DNA of 64,000 nt from Bacteroidales bacterium (lineage in GTDB: Bacteria > Bacteroidota > Bacteroidia > Bacteroidales > ML635J-15). The stretch covers positions 142,917 to 206,916 of the forward strand of contig QKHS01000006.1 in assembly GCA_003249955.1 (NCBI GenBank). Direction: 5' to 3'. The stretch's first letter is position 1; every line of letters starts with the position of its first letter. The notes beneath the pieces are model-generated. The model was not told the DNA's origin. It made no database searches and worked only from the letters and a program-made list of their open reading frames with translations. Both the position numbers and the translations under genes were made by a program. Below, in pieces: positions 15,369 to 24,625 of the stretch.

Positions 15369-17996
15369 CTACAATACCTTCACAATCTCCTTCTTCCCGA
15401 ACTCAACAGCATCTTTAATTCCGGCAGCATTTTTACCTCCTGCTGTGGCGACAAAAGGCTGTCCTCCGCCACCACCCTGAATTAGTTTTGCAGCTTCACG
15501 AATTAAATTACCGGCATTCAGTCCTTTATCTTTTGTGAGATCTTCAGAGAATGCTATTGCGAGATAAGGTTTATCATCTATTACTGTTCCGAGAACACAT
15601 GCAAATGTTTTTACTTCTGCACGGATCTGAGCACACAATTCTTTAAGATCATTACTATCCGTAAGTTCCTGAACTTTACTGATTAAAACAACACCGTTAT
15701 GATTTTCTGCTGTTGAAATCAATTCTTTTTTTACAGTTTTAAGTTCGGCAAGATGATATAATTCTAATTGTTTTTTCAGTTTGGCATTTTCAGCGACAAG
15801 ATTCTCTGCAGAAAGTATTATGTCTTTTGGATTTCCCAGTATAGCAGATAATTCAGAAAGACTGTCAATCTTTGAAAAAAGCATTTGTTCTGATGCTACA
15901 CCTGTAACTGCTTCTATCCTTCTTATTCCTGCAGCAATAGCTCCTTCGCTTATAATCTTAAAGAAGCCTATACGACCAGTACTTTCAACATGAGTTCCGC
16001 CACAAAGTTCCACAGAATCGCCAAATCTTATAACACGTACAAAATCTCCGTATTTTTCTCCAAACAGCGCCATTGCTCCGGTTTTCTGAGCTTCGGCAAC
16101 AGGCATATTTCTGGTTTCATCTCGATTCACATTTGACCTTATCAAACTATTAACCAATAATTCAACTTTACGTATTTCCTCGTCGCTAAGTTTATTAAAA
16201 TGAGCAAAGTCAAATCTCAGTTTTTCACTGTCAACCAGAGAACCTTTTTGCTCAACATGAGTTCCCAATACTTTACGGAGTGCATAATGCAAAAGGTGGG
16301 TAGCCGAATGATTATTGGTTATCGCGGTACGTTTTTCAGCATCTACAACAGCAGTGAATTCTGAGTTTATTTCTTTAGGTAATTCCTTACTTATATGAAT
16401 AATCTGGTTGTGTTCCTTTATGGTATTTATTATTTCTGTTTTCCCTGAATTGTTTAAGAGATATCCGCTATCACCAACCTGTCCTCCTGATTCTGCATAA
16501 AACGGAGTTTTATCAAAAACAAGATGATAAAAATTACCTGTTTTCTGCTGAACCTTACGATACTTCGCAATTTTTATTTTGCTTTCCAATGTATCATAAC
16601 CTGTAAACTCACAATTATCAACAGCAATAAGTTCTGTCCAATCGTCAGTATCTACTTCGGCAGCATTTCTTCCTCTTTCTTTTTGCTTTTGCATTTCTGC
16701 ATCAAAGCCTTTTGAGTCAACACTAAACCCGTTTTCTTTTGCAATAAGTTCGGTTAAGTCCAGAGGAAAGCCGTAAGTATCGTAAAGAATAAATGCTTCT
16801 TTTCCTCCTATTTGGGTTTTACCGGCAGCTTTAAGTTTATCTGTTTCACTCTCAAGCAATCTGATACCTTTTTCGAGAGTTCTCAGAAAGACTGTTTCTT
16901 CCTCTTTTATAACTTTTTCAATAAGTTGTTTCTGAGATATCAACTCAGGAAAAGATTCTCCCATTAATCCGGAAAGAGAGTCAACCAATTTGTAAATAAA
17001 CGGCTCCTTAATTTCCAGGAATGAATATGCATAGCGAACGGCACGGCGTAAGATACGACGTATAACGTAACCGGCTTTTACATTTGACGGAAGTTGCCCG
17101 TCAGCAATGGCAAAAGAAACAGCACGAAGGTGATCTGAAATTACTCTTAATGCAATATCAGTTTTAATATTAATCCCGTACTCTACACCTGAAATTTTTG
17201 AAATCTCTTTAATAATTGTCTGGAAAACATCGGTATCATAATTCGACTTCTTTCCCTGAAGGACAGCACAAAGTCTTTCGAATCCCATACCGGTATCAAC
17301 ATGTTTTGACGGCAGCATTTCGAGGCTGCCGTCTGCTTTACGGTTAAACTGTATAAACACAAGATTCCAGATCTCAATTACCTGAGGATGATCATTATTA
17401 ACCAGTGTTTTTCCGTCAACAAGTTTTCTTTCGCTATCATCACGAATATCCACATGAATTTCTGAACAAGGGCCGCACGGTCCCATATCTCCCATTTCCC
17501 AGAAATTATCTTTTTTAGAACCGTAAATTATTCTGTCAGCCGGCACATGTTTCTTCCAAAGTTCTTCTGCCTCGGTATCAACAGGCATATTTTCCTTACT
17601 ATCTCCGCCAAAAACACTGACGTATAATCTGTCCTTATCAATTTTATAAACTTCTGTAAGTAATTCCCATGCAAAATCAATGGCCTCAGACTTAAAATAA
17701 TCGCCAAAAGACCAGTTCCCGAGCATTTCAAACATAGTATGATGATAAGTATCTCTGCCCACTTCTTCAAGATCGTTATGTTTACCCGAAACTCTGAGGC
17801 ATTTCTGAGAGTTTGCAACCCTTAACGAATCAGGTTTTCTGCTACCCAGGAAAATATCTTTAAACTGATTCATCCCCGCGTTAGTAAACATAAGGGTTGG
17901 ATCGCCTTTTATTACCATCGAATCACTTGGGACAATTTTATGCCCTTTTTTTTCAAAAAACTCCTTAAACTGTAGTCTTATCTGTTTTGAATCCAT
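15369..17996 (-). CDS. alaS: Alanyl-tRNA synthetase
   Basis: Charges tRNA-Ala. The 875-residue, full-length class II synthetase starts with MDSKQIRLQFKEFFEKKGHKIV and carries motif 1 to 3 regions (MFTNAGMNQFKDIF, RHTMFEMLGNWSFGDYF-type block, GMGFERL), the editing domain with NNHSATHLLH (about 565-575) and the CGGTHVESTG zinc motif (about 665), and the C-terminal C-Ala domain ending GGGGGQPFVATAGG. Divergent from the M23 peptidase gene with overlapping promoter elements in between. Single essential copy expected. Confidence 0.97.
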   Translation of the reverse strand: MDSKQIRLQFKEFFEKKGHKIVPSDSMVIKGDPTLMFTNAGMNQFKDIFLGSRKPDSLRVANSQKCLRVSGKHNDLEEVGRDTYHHTMFEMLGNWSFGDYFKSEAIDFAWELLTEVYKIDKDRLYVSVFGGDSKENMPVDTEAEELWKKHVPADRIIYGSKKDNFWEMGDMGPCGPCSEIHVDIRDDSERKLVDGKTLVNNDHPQVIEIWNLVFIQFNRKADGSLEMLPSKHVDTGMGFERLCAVLQGKKSNYDTDVFQTIIKEISKISGVEYGINIKTDIALRVISDHLRAVSFAIADGQLPSNVKAGYVIRRILRRAVRYAYSFLEIKEPFIYKLVDSLSGLMGESFPELISQKQLIEKVIKEEETVFLRTLEKGIRLLESETDKLKAAGKTQIGGKEAFILYDTYGFPLDLTELIAKENGFSVDSKGFDAEMQKQKERGRNAAEVDTDDWTELIAVDNCEFTGYDTLESKIKIAKYRKVQQKTGNFYHLVFDKTPFYAESGGQVGDSGYLLNNSGKTEIINTIKEHNQIIHISKELPKEINSEFTAVVDAEKRTAITNNHSATHLLHYALRKVLGTHVEQKGSLVDSEKLRFDFAHFNKLSDEEIRKVELLVNSLIRSNVNRDETRNMPVAEAQKTGAMALFGEKYGDFVRVIRFGDSVELCGGTHVESTGRIGFFKIISEGAIAAGIRRIEAVTGVASEQMLFSKIDSLSELSAILGNPKDIILSAENLVAENAKLKKQLELYHLAELKTVKKELISTAENHNGVVLISKVQELTDSNDLKELCAQIRAEVKTFACVLGTVIDDKPYLAIAFSEDLTKDKGLNAGNLIREAAKLIQGGGGGQPFVATAGGKNAAGIKDAVEFGKKEIVKVL

Positions 17997-18044
17997 GTAA
18001 ATATGTCTGAATCTGTTAGTTACGTATATTATCTTTTTTTTTCG

Positions 18045-18075
18045 CTTGCAAATTTAGATTAAATTCTTAAATTTG
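18045..18075 (+). promoter_or_regulatory. Promoter of the M23 peptidase gene
   Basis: TTG at 18046-18048 (-33), 19-bp spacer, then TAAATTTG at 18068-18075 (-7, exact). Predicted leader about 35 nt. Confidence 0.6.
18049..18056 (-). promoter_or_regulatory. Candidate -7 promoter element for alaS
   Basis: Minus strand TAAATTTG, exact TAnnTTTG match, about 53 bp upstream of alaS. It overlaps the -33 element of the opposite promoter. Confidence 0.45.
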
Positions 18076-18116
18076 CAGCTCATTTTATCTCATTAGAGAC
18101 AAAATATTCTTAATGA

Positions 18117-19100
18117 ATGAAATTATTTAAGTCAAAATATAAATTTAACCCCGATACTCTGCAGTACGAGAAAATAAAGTTTAGTTTTAAAAGATTCATT
18201 TTAAGGCTGCTTCCTCATTCTATTGCATCGGCAGTATTCGGAGCTGTTCTGATGGTAGCTTATATTCTGATTTTTGATTCGCCGGAAGAACAACTCCTGC
18301 GCTCGGAAAATAAATATCTGAAGGAAAACCTTGCAAAGATAAATGAACGGTTAAAAGTTAATGACAGTATTTTAGACAATATTGCAGAAAGGGACAACTA
18401 CATTTACCGAACAACTTTTGAACAGGACACAATACCTTACACGATAAGAAATGCCGGAGTCGGAGGAGGTGACAGATATAAACATCTGGATGGTTATGAA
18501 AGTACTGAAATTGTAAAAAACGTTTCAATGAAACTTGACCAGATTGAAAACAAACTGAATATTCAATCTTTGTCTTACAATGAAATCATAACCGAATTAA
18601 AGAAAAAAGAAAAGATTTTTCATTCTCTTCCGGTTTTACAGCCTATACAGACAAATGAACTTACCAGAATAGGTTCTTTTTATGGCTATCGTCCCCATCC
18701 TATTTTAGGTGTGGTTCAGATGCATACAGGACTTGACCTTGTTGCACCATCAGGCACACCTGTTTATGCCGCAGGAGACGGAACAATTGCAGGTATTGAA
18801 AGAAATAATACCAGAAGCGGTTACGGAAATTCAATTGTTGTTGACCATGGTGTTAACGGACTTTCGACCAGATATGCCCATTTAAGTTCTATTGAGGTTA
18901 AAGAAGGCCAGAAAGTAAAAAGAGGCGAATTAATAGGAAAAGTCGGATCTACCGGATTATCTACTGCTCCGCACTTACATTTTGAAATTATGATTTACGG
19001 AGCAACTATAAATCCGTTAAGATACATGATAACACCAACCGCAGATGAATATGAGCAGATCATCAAACTCGCTGAATATCCGGGAGTATCGTTCGATTAA
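18117..19100 (+). CDS. M23 family envelope metallopeptidase
   Basis: Predicted membrane-anchored peptidoglycan endopeptidase or regulator of 327 residues. A basic cytoplasmic stretch (1-30) is followed by one transmembrane helix (about 36-55), a coiled-coil segment (about 58-160) and a LytM/M23 domain (about 185-305) with the zinc ligands H203 and D207 (HTGLDLVAPSG) and H286-L-H288-F-E. The HxH and HxxxD motifs look intact, so it is probably active rather than a NlpD-type activator, though that cannot be decided by sequence alone. It is divergent from alaS. The downstream propeller gene overlaps its 3' end by about 50 bp, suggesting translational coupling. Confidence 0.9.
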   Translation: MKLFKSKYKFNPDTLQYEKIKFSFKRFILRLLPHSIASAVFGAVLMVAYILIFDSPEEQLLRSENKYLKENLAKINERLKVNDSILDNIAERDNYIYRTTFEQDTIPYTIRNAGVGGGDRYKHLDGYESTEIVKNVSMKLDQIENKLNIQSLSYNEIITELKKKEKIFHSLPVLQPIQTNELTRIGSFYGYRPHPILGVVQMHTGLDLVAPSGTPVYAAGDGTIAGIERNNTRSGYGNSIVVDHGVNGLSTRYAHLSSIEVKEGQKVKRGELIGKVGSTGLSTAPHLHFEIMIYGATINPLRYMITPTADEYEQIIKLAEYPGVSFD

Positions 19101-20544
19101 AATTATATCATTTCTTCTTCTTTTTAATACTATTTGCTTTTCGCAAGACAGCATTAAAATTATTATTCCGACCTTTCTTGGTAACGAAACCCGTAATTAT
19201 TACGGAAACGAAGCACCATCAAAACTGGACATAATATGGAAATATGGCTTAGGTTGCGGAGAAACAATAATTCCTACAAAAATTCCCGATACTGTACAAA
19301 TGTGCGGAGCCGGCTGGACAGGACAACCTTTGCTGGTAGAAGAAAACGGGGAGCTTTTTCTGATTCAGGGAGCATACGATCATATGCTGAAAAAGATTAA
19401 TGCAAAAACTCAGGAATTAATATGGGAATACGATTTTGGCGATGTTATAAAAGGGACAGGCTGTATCTGGACAAATCCTTTTAAAACATTAAACCATCCG
19501 GATAAATATGTAATCTTTCAGGGGGCACGTATTGGAGTTGAAACCGATGCATGGCAGAAAATAATTCCCAGTTATAAAGCCATATCATACAGAACAGGCA
19601 AATTACTTTGGGAGTATAATTCCGTTAAAGCAGGATCGTATAGCAGAGATGTTGACGGAACTGCACTAATTGTTGATGACACTATTTTTCTGGGTCTTGA
19701 AACGGGGCATTTTGTAAAAATAAATCCCAACCCTGACAGTGCAAGAATTATCGATAAGATAAAACAACCTCTGCAATATCTTGAACTGGATCTTTACACA
19801 CAAAAGGATGTAACTGATCACAACGCAAACGTTGTTACCGAATCCTCTCCTACCTTGCTCAGGGATCACATTTACATAACCTCCGGATCTGGTCATGTTT
19901 ACGGGTACAACAGACTTAAAGGAATTATTGACTTTGACTTCTTTACAGGATCTGATATGGACGGTTCGGCAGTTGTTACACGAGACAGTTGTTTGCTGAT
20001 AGCCATTGAGAAACAATATATTGCCGGACATGGTGGCGCTATGCTTATAGATCCTTTGCGGCATCAAGACAGTTGTGTAAAATGGTTCATGCCTGTAGAA
20101 GACACTGTATTTGCAGACTGGAAAGGCGGGATTATAGGATCGGTAGCTACAAACGACAAGTACATTAAAGCCGGACAGAATTCGTTATCTGCATTTGTAG
20201 GAATTGACGGATATCTGTATGTAGTTGAGAATGAGTTTATTGACAACGACAAACTTGTCCCGGGACCGAATAAAATTAATAATTATTATCAGCCGCAACT
20301 TGTTTTTAAATATAAAACCGGAGCATCAATTTCAACGCCCATATTTGTAGGGAATAAATTAATTGTTTTGACCTATTTCGGACTTTATCTTTTTGAACAG
20401 GAAGAAAATTGTGTTTTCAGATTACTCGCAGAAAACAAAAATATACGCGGAGAAGCAACGCCCATTGTGCATGACAGAAAAATTTATGTAGCTTCGCGCG
20501 ACGGATATCTGTATTGTTTCGGGGAAAAAGACGAGGATGCGTGA
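19045..20544 (+). CDS. Secreted PQQ-like beta-propeller protein
   Basis: Predicted exported eight-bladed-type propeller protein of up to 499 residues. After a short basic start and a hydrophobic segment (IKIISFLLLFNTICFS, cleavage near residue 33), blade motifs of PQQ_2 type recur: INAKTQELIWEYDFGD, YRTGKLLWEYNS, GTALIVDDTIFLGLETGHF, SGSGHVYGYNRLKG and DRKIYVASRDGYLYCFGE. No catalytic residues typical of quinoprotein dehydrogenases were recognised, so a scaffold or binding role is more likely. The only ATG starts (19045, 19051) lie inside the M23 gene in another frame; the overlap is 50-56 bp. The true start is uncertain. Confidence 0.8.
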   Translation: MNMSRSSNSLNIREYRSIKIISFLLLFNTICFSQDSIKIIIPTFLGNETRNYYGNEAPSKLDIIWKYGLGCGETIIPTKIPDTVQMCGAGWTGQPLLVEENGELFLIQGAYDHMLKKINAKTQELIWEYDFGDVIKGTGCIWTNPFKTLNHPDKYVIFQGARIGVETDAWQKIIPSYKAISYRTGKLLWEYNSVKAGSYSRDVDGTALIVDDTIFLGLETGHFVKINPNPDSARIIDKIKQPLQYLELDLYTQKDVTDHNANVVTESSPTLLRDHIYITSGSGHVYGYNRLKGIIDFDFFTGSDMDGSAVVTRDSCLLIAIEKQYIAGHGGAMLIDPLRHQDSCVKWFMPVEDTVFADWKGGIIGSVATNDKYIKAGQNSLSAFVGIDGYLYVVENEFIDNDKLVPGPNKINNYYQPQLVFKYKTGASISTPIFVGNKLIVLTYFGLYLFEQEENCVFRLLAENKNIRGEATPIVHDRKIYVASRDGYLYCFGEKDEDA

Positions 20545-20549
20545 CAATA

Positions 20550-20590
20550 AAAAAATCAGCGCAAAGCTTATTAAAAAGCTTTGCGCTGAA
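20550..20590 (-). terminator. Terminator between convergent genes
   Basis: TCAGCGCAAAGCTT and AAGCTTTGCGCTGA form a perfect 14-bp stem. On the minus strand it is followed by a T-run, so it mainly serves the T9SS gene; it may also stop the propeller gene. Confidence 0.85.
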
Positions 20591-20613
20591 AAATAATTTA
20601 ACACTTACTCCTT

Positions 20614-21936
20614 TTAGTCTATCTTAATTAATGTTTTAGTGTCCAGTTTCTGTCCGTCAATTATCAAAGAATAAAAGAAAGTTCCGTTTTCAATATCATT
20701 AGTATCAATAACAAGGCTTCCTTCTCCGCGATTATAAATTATAATCTCTTTTACTATGTCTCCCTGAATTCCGGTTATTTGCAGTTTTGCATTTTGAACT
20801 GTTTCCGGGATATAGAATCCGATTGTAGTTTGATTCATGAATGGATTCGGAGCATTCTGGAATAATCTTGTGCTGGAATATTTAACAGTTCCTTTTCCTG
20901 TAACAATCTCTTCCAGAGCTGTTACTCTTGCTTCAAGGTCTGCAATAAGCGGTTGTAAATCTACGCTTACAGAAGTTCCGTTTTCAATGTCTATTTGCAA
21001 AACAGTTCCGGTTAAAGTTGCATCCAAAAGATCCTGACTATCATCAAATGAAAGCCATTCTGTTCCGTTGAAGTATTTTAACAAATGGTCATTGCCATCC
21101 ATATAAACTTTGCCTTCGTCCGAAGCAGGAGCTTCTGTCAATGGATTTAAAACCAGAGTGCTGTCTGACTTAATGTTTCCGGCCACATGCAACTTAACTT
21201 CCGGATCCCATGTTCCGATTCCTACATATCCGGTTGATTTTAATGTCAGGGTATTTGTAGGAGTTCCTGCCTGTATTCTGAACGACAAACTACTTGAATT
21301 TGTAACATCCCTGATAAAAAAGTTAGCTTCATTACCTGCAATATCCCAGATCTGGGCACTCCACCCCAGGTTGTTGTTTTGCTCTAACCTTAAAGTTGGG
21401 GTATCTCCTTTGTTTAAATGCACATCTTTTAAAGGAGTAGCAGTTCCCAAACCGACTCTCCCGGTACTTCCCATTACAAAAGAACTGTCTGCTGCTCCTG
21501 CCATTATTTTAAAAGGAGTTGCTGATGCTGTAACATCTTCGATTGCATAATATGAATCACCACCATCGCTAACAGAATTAATTGTAATAGCCCAGTCATT
21601 GCTGGGGAAAGTTCCTGTAGAACTTGAATCATCAAACAAAATTCTGATATTATTTTCCTTTAATATCATAGTAGTAAACGGAACTGTTGTTCCATCAGTC
21701 ATGTCGAAACCGATACCAAGTTTGCCAGCTACAAAAAGGTTTTCTGCAACAACCTGCTTAGACGCGTTTTCCCCTGTTTCGATGACAGTTTCGGGAATAT
21801 GAACCTTGGGTTTATTATTAACCATTGATACGTTTGGTGAACCCGAAAAAGCCCGGCCATCCACACTGTTTTGAGCAAATACGATACTGCCGGAAAGACC
21901 AACTACCAGCAATAAAAAAACAATTCTTTTCTTCAT
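20614..21936 (-). CDS. T9SS-exported protein with tail-fibre-like repeats
   Basis: A 440-residue secreted protein. A signal peptide (MKKRIVFLLLVVGLSGSIVFAQ) is followed by a beta-rich body containing GRVGLGTATPLKDVHLNKG and GYVGIGTWDPEVKLHVAGNI, motifs typical of phage tail-fibre or head-decoration-like adhesin segments. A short coiled region (VSVDLQPLIADLEARVTALEEIV) precedes a C-terminal sorting domain (about 365-440, LFQNAPNPFMNQTTIGFYIPE ... LDTKTLIKID). The sorting domain means export by the type IX secretion system and attachment to, or release from, the cell surface. Its partner and target are unknown. Confidence 0.8.
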   Translation of the reverse strand: MKKRIVFLLLVVGLSGSIVFAQNSVDGRAFSGSPNVSMVNNKPKVHIPETVIETGENASKQVVAENLFVAGKLGIGFDMTDGTTVPFTTMILKENNIRILFDDSSSTGTFPSNDWAITINSVSDGGDSYYAIEDVTASATPFKIMAGAADSSFVMGSTGRVGLGTATPLKDVHLNKGDTPTLRLEQNNNLGWSAQIWDIAGNEANFFIRDVTNSSSLSFRIQAGTPTNTLTLKSTGYVGIGTWDPEVKLHVAGNIKSDSTLVLNPLTEAPASDEGKVYMDGNDHLLKYFNGTEWLSFDDSQDLLDATLTGTVLQIDIENGTSVSVDLQPLIADLEARVTALEEIVTGKGTVKYSSTRLFQNAPNPFMNQTTIGFYIPETVQNAKLQITGIQGDIVKEIIIYNRGEGSLVIDTNDIENGTFFYSLIIDGQKLDTKTLIKID

Positions 21937-21960
21937 TTATTTAAATTTTAAATTACAGAA

Positions 21961-21968
21961 CAAAAATA
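21961..21968 (-). promoter_or_regulatory. -7 promoter element for the T9SS protein gene
   Basis: Minus strand TATTTTTG, exact match to TAnnTTTG, 25 bp before the start codon. A weak TTG-like -33 is at about 21987-21990. Confidence 0.45.
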
Positions 21969-22030
21969 ATAATAAAACAATTACACAATGTTTAAAATTT
22001 GTATCCGTATGAATCCGGTTTGAAAACGTA

Positions 22031-22069
22031 GAAAAAACAAAGCCGTTATAAGAAACTTCATAACGGCTT
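22031..22069 (-). terminator. Terminator after the permease-lipoprotein operon
   Basis: AGCCGTTAT/ATAACGGCT stem with a T-rich tail (TTTGTTTTTTC) on the minus strand. Confidence 0.85.
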
Positions 22070-22095
22070 AACAAGATAAAATATTTTAATATCCT

Positions 22096-23247
22096 TTATT
22101 TTTTGTTTGCAACAATAAGGCTATAAATTGTTTGATGATAATCGTATTTAAACGGCAATTTTTCGGGTTCTCCGTCTTCATAGGCTTTCTTTAAATCCTT
22201 CTGCATAAATCCTGCAAACAAAGGAATTGGTTCAACATAATTTCCATATAATTTAAGCTGCCAGTTATCGTCATAAAATCTGTATGGCATTCCTGACGGG
22301 CCTGAAACAATCTGAGAACTGTTTTTAAGTATCTGTTCCCGTACAAAACTAAATTCCTGCCAATGCAACAGGTATGATGCTGCCTTAAGGAATGTTGTCT
22401 GTCCGTTAAAATAATTATCCATCATCAGCGCAAAGTTCTTTTGATTAACGACGGTATCACTTACATCCATTGAGAAATAATATAATTTTCTGATAATTGT
22501 ATCATCAGGGTTTTTATAAATTAATTCGTATGAGTCATTAAAGTCTTTTTGAAGTGTGTGCGAATAAACCTCATCCTTGTTTTTATACTCAAAATATCCC
22601 TGATTATTAATAAAAACCGGATTAATGTTGAGAATTTCATAATTATGACGGGAGATGAACATCATAATAATAGGTAAAGTTCCTTCCAGATATCCTGCAA
22701 GATCTCTCTTCATACTTTTTGTTCTGAAAAAGCTGTAATTAAGATTGGTCTTAACAGATTCGTTAACCATTTTTAATATTTCGGTTGCATTTGCAATCGA
22801 CAACGAATCAGAAAACGGAATCTTTCCGCCTTTTTCAAGACCTATCAACAAAGAGAATCTGCAGTCCGGGAAAAAGGCATCCATGTAATTAAAATCCGGC
22901 CCACCAAATGGATAGAATACAGTATCGGCAGATTTCGTATTTTCTTTACTCCAGTCAGTAATGGTTTTAAGATTCTTTGCATGTGCTGTCCATACAGACT
23001 CAAATGATGATTTATGAGACCGGAAGGCCTCACTTTCTACAAGCTCATTAAGAAAATCTTTATCTTTCACATCTTTACCTGCAAGAATACAGGCTACAGA
23101 ATTATAATCAGAGTATGAAAATGTATCGGCAGGATTTATTTTAACTGTATCGTTATTTGAACCGGTTGATCCGGTAGAACTTCCACCGCATGCCGAGACA
23201 ATAGTAAAAGTTGTTATTGCAATAAAAAAGCAAATAAGATTCTTCAT
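22096..23247 (-). CDS. Lipoprotein of unknown function
   Basis: A 383-residue predicted lipoprotein (MKNLICFFIAITTFTIVSAC20GG), so likely anchored in the inner or outer membrane with the rest periplasmic or surface exposed. I do not recognise a named family. The body is mainly helical, with a repeated HWQEFSF/LLHW style of packing and a C-terminal segment (PLFAGFMQKDLKKAYEDGEPEKLPF). It is the second gene of a tight two-gene operon: its start is 3 bp after the amino-acid permease stop, so a link to substrate handling for the permease is possible but speculative. Confidence 0.6.
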   Translation of the reverse strand: MKNLICFFIAITTFTIVSACGGSSTGSTGSNNDTVKINPADTFSYSDYNSVACILAGKDVKDKDFLNELVESEAFRSHKSSFESVWTAHAKNLKTITDWSKENTKSADTVFYPFGGPDFNYMDAFFPDCRFSLLIGLEKGGKIPFSDSLSIANATEILKMVNESVKTNLNYSFFRTKSMKRDLAGYLEGTLPIIMMFISRHNYEILNINPVFINNQGYFEYKNKDEVYSHTLQKDFNDSYELIYKNPDDTIIRKLYYFSMDVSDTVVNQKNFALMMDNYFNGQTTFLKAASYLLHWQEFSFVREQILKNSSQIVSGPSGMPYRFYDDNWQLKLYGNYVEPIPLFAGFMQKDLKKAYEDGEPEKLPFKYDYHQTIYSLIVANKK

Positions 23248-23250
23248 AAA

Positions 23251-24567
23251 TTATTTTTTCTTTGAAAGTGTGTTAACAATAAAATATACCAACAGCGACA
23301 CTGCCAGAGTTCCCAGACCTATCAAGGTCTCTGCTGTTTTTTCCTTAAACAGGTAAAATACATTCCAGATAACAAAAAGCATAAAAATTACCGGCACAAC
23401 AGGATAACCTTTCGTCTTGTATGGCCTTTCCATATCTGGATGTTTTCTTCTATGAACAAATACTCCGAGAATTGTCATAAATGCAAATATATTCATTACA
23501 AATCCCAAATATGTTAACAGCGCTTCAAATGTTGAGGTAAATAAAAGTGTAAGACTTATAGCGCTCTGAACCAGAATTGCAATAAGCGGAACTCCGTTAG
23601 GTCTCTTTTTGCTCATAAAGCCAAGAGCCGGATAATCTTCTCCTATAACCTGAATTACTCTGGGACCTGCAAAAACCATTGAGCTTATTGTTGAAATCAG
23701 CAATAAACTAATAAGACCCGACATAATAATTCCTCCCTGATGTCCGAAAATGTCCGTTGCAGCAACAGCTCCTACATCAAGCTGTCCTGATAAATTTGCC
23801 AGAGGTGTGACATAAATAAAAACAAAATTAAGGAGTAGATACAAAACTGTGACGATAAATGTTCCTATAATTAAAGAACGTGGCAGGTTCTTTAAAGGAT
23901 TTTTCATTTCAGACACAAAATATGCCGAGGCATTCCAGCCTGAATATGAGTAGTAAACATAAATCAGCGAAACAGCAAAACCTGCGCTAAGAATTTGCTC
24001 CCAGGTTGTTGCAGTAGGGATTACAGAAATATTCTGATGTTCAGGAGCAAAGAAAAAACCGGCTATAATAAATCCGACTATCAGCACGAGCTTGATTATT
24101 GTAAAGACAAGTTGAAAAGCTCCGCCGGATCTTACTCCTGTAGAATGAACCACTGTAATAAGAACAATAACTGCTGCAGCAATATATTTCGGATCTATTC
24201 CCGAGTAAACATTTGAAAAATAAATTCCGAGAGCCATTGCTGCCAATGCAATAGGTGCAGCAAAACCAACGAACATCGAGAAAAACCCGGACATAAATCC
24301 AAATGCCGGATGATACAGTTCACTTAAAAAATGGTATTCCCCTCCGGAACGTGGCATAACAGACCCCAATTCCCCATAAACCTGAGCTCCTGTAAAAGCG
24401 ATAACACCACCCATCAGCCATAAAATCATAATTGCAGCAACATCTGTCACTCCTCCTGCAAGCTGAAATCCCAACGATGTAAAGACTCCGGTTCCTACCA
24501 TATTTGCAATAACATATGATATAGCAGTCAGCAAACCAATCTTTTGTATTGTTCCGTTATTTTTCAC
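23251..24567 (-). CDS. APC-family amino acid permease
   Basis: Inner-membrane transporter of 438 residues with about twelve transmembrane helices. The N-terminal GLLTAISYVIANMVGTGVFTSLGF helix has the unwound G(S/T)G motif typical of the APC superfamily (amino acid/polyamine exchangers). The SGGEYHF (helix 3) and SYIYVYYSYSGWNASAYFVSEMKNP (helix 6 region) segments also match. The substrate is unknown; it is probably an amino acid. It heads an operon with the lipoprotein gene and is divergent from the alpha/beta hydrolase gene (58-bp gap). Confidence 0.9.
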   Translation of the reverse strand: MKNNGTIQKIGLLTAISYVIANMVGTGVFTSLGFQLAGGVTDVAAIMILWLMGGVIAFTGAQVYGELGSVMPRSGGEYHFLSELYHPAFGFMSGFFSMFVGFAAPIALAAMALGIYFSNVYSGIDPKYIAAAVIVLITVVHSTGVRSGGAFQLVFTIIKLVLIVGFIIAGFFFAPEHQNISVIPTATTWEQILSAGFAVSLIYVYYSYSGWNASAYFVSEMKNPLKNLPRSLIIGTFIVTVLYLLLNFVFIYVTPLANLSGQLDVGAVAATDIFGHQGGIIMSGLISLLLISTISSMVFAGPRVIQVIGEDYPALGFMSKKRPNGVPLIAILVQSAISLTLLFTSTFEALLTYLGFVMNIFAFMTILGVFVHRRKHPDMERPYKTKGYPVVPVIFMLFVIWNVFYLFKEKTAETLIGLGTLAVSLLVYFIVNTLSKKK

Positions 24568-24625
24568 GATTATTTTTTTTAATTTAGCCGCAATTATAGC
24601 AATAAAAGTTTAATAATTAAAGAAA

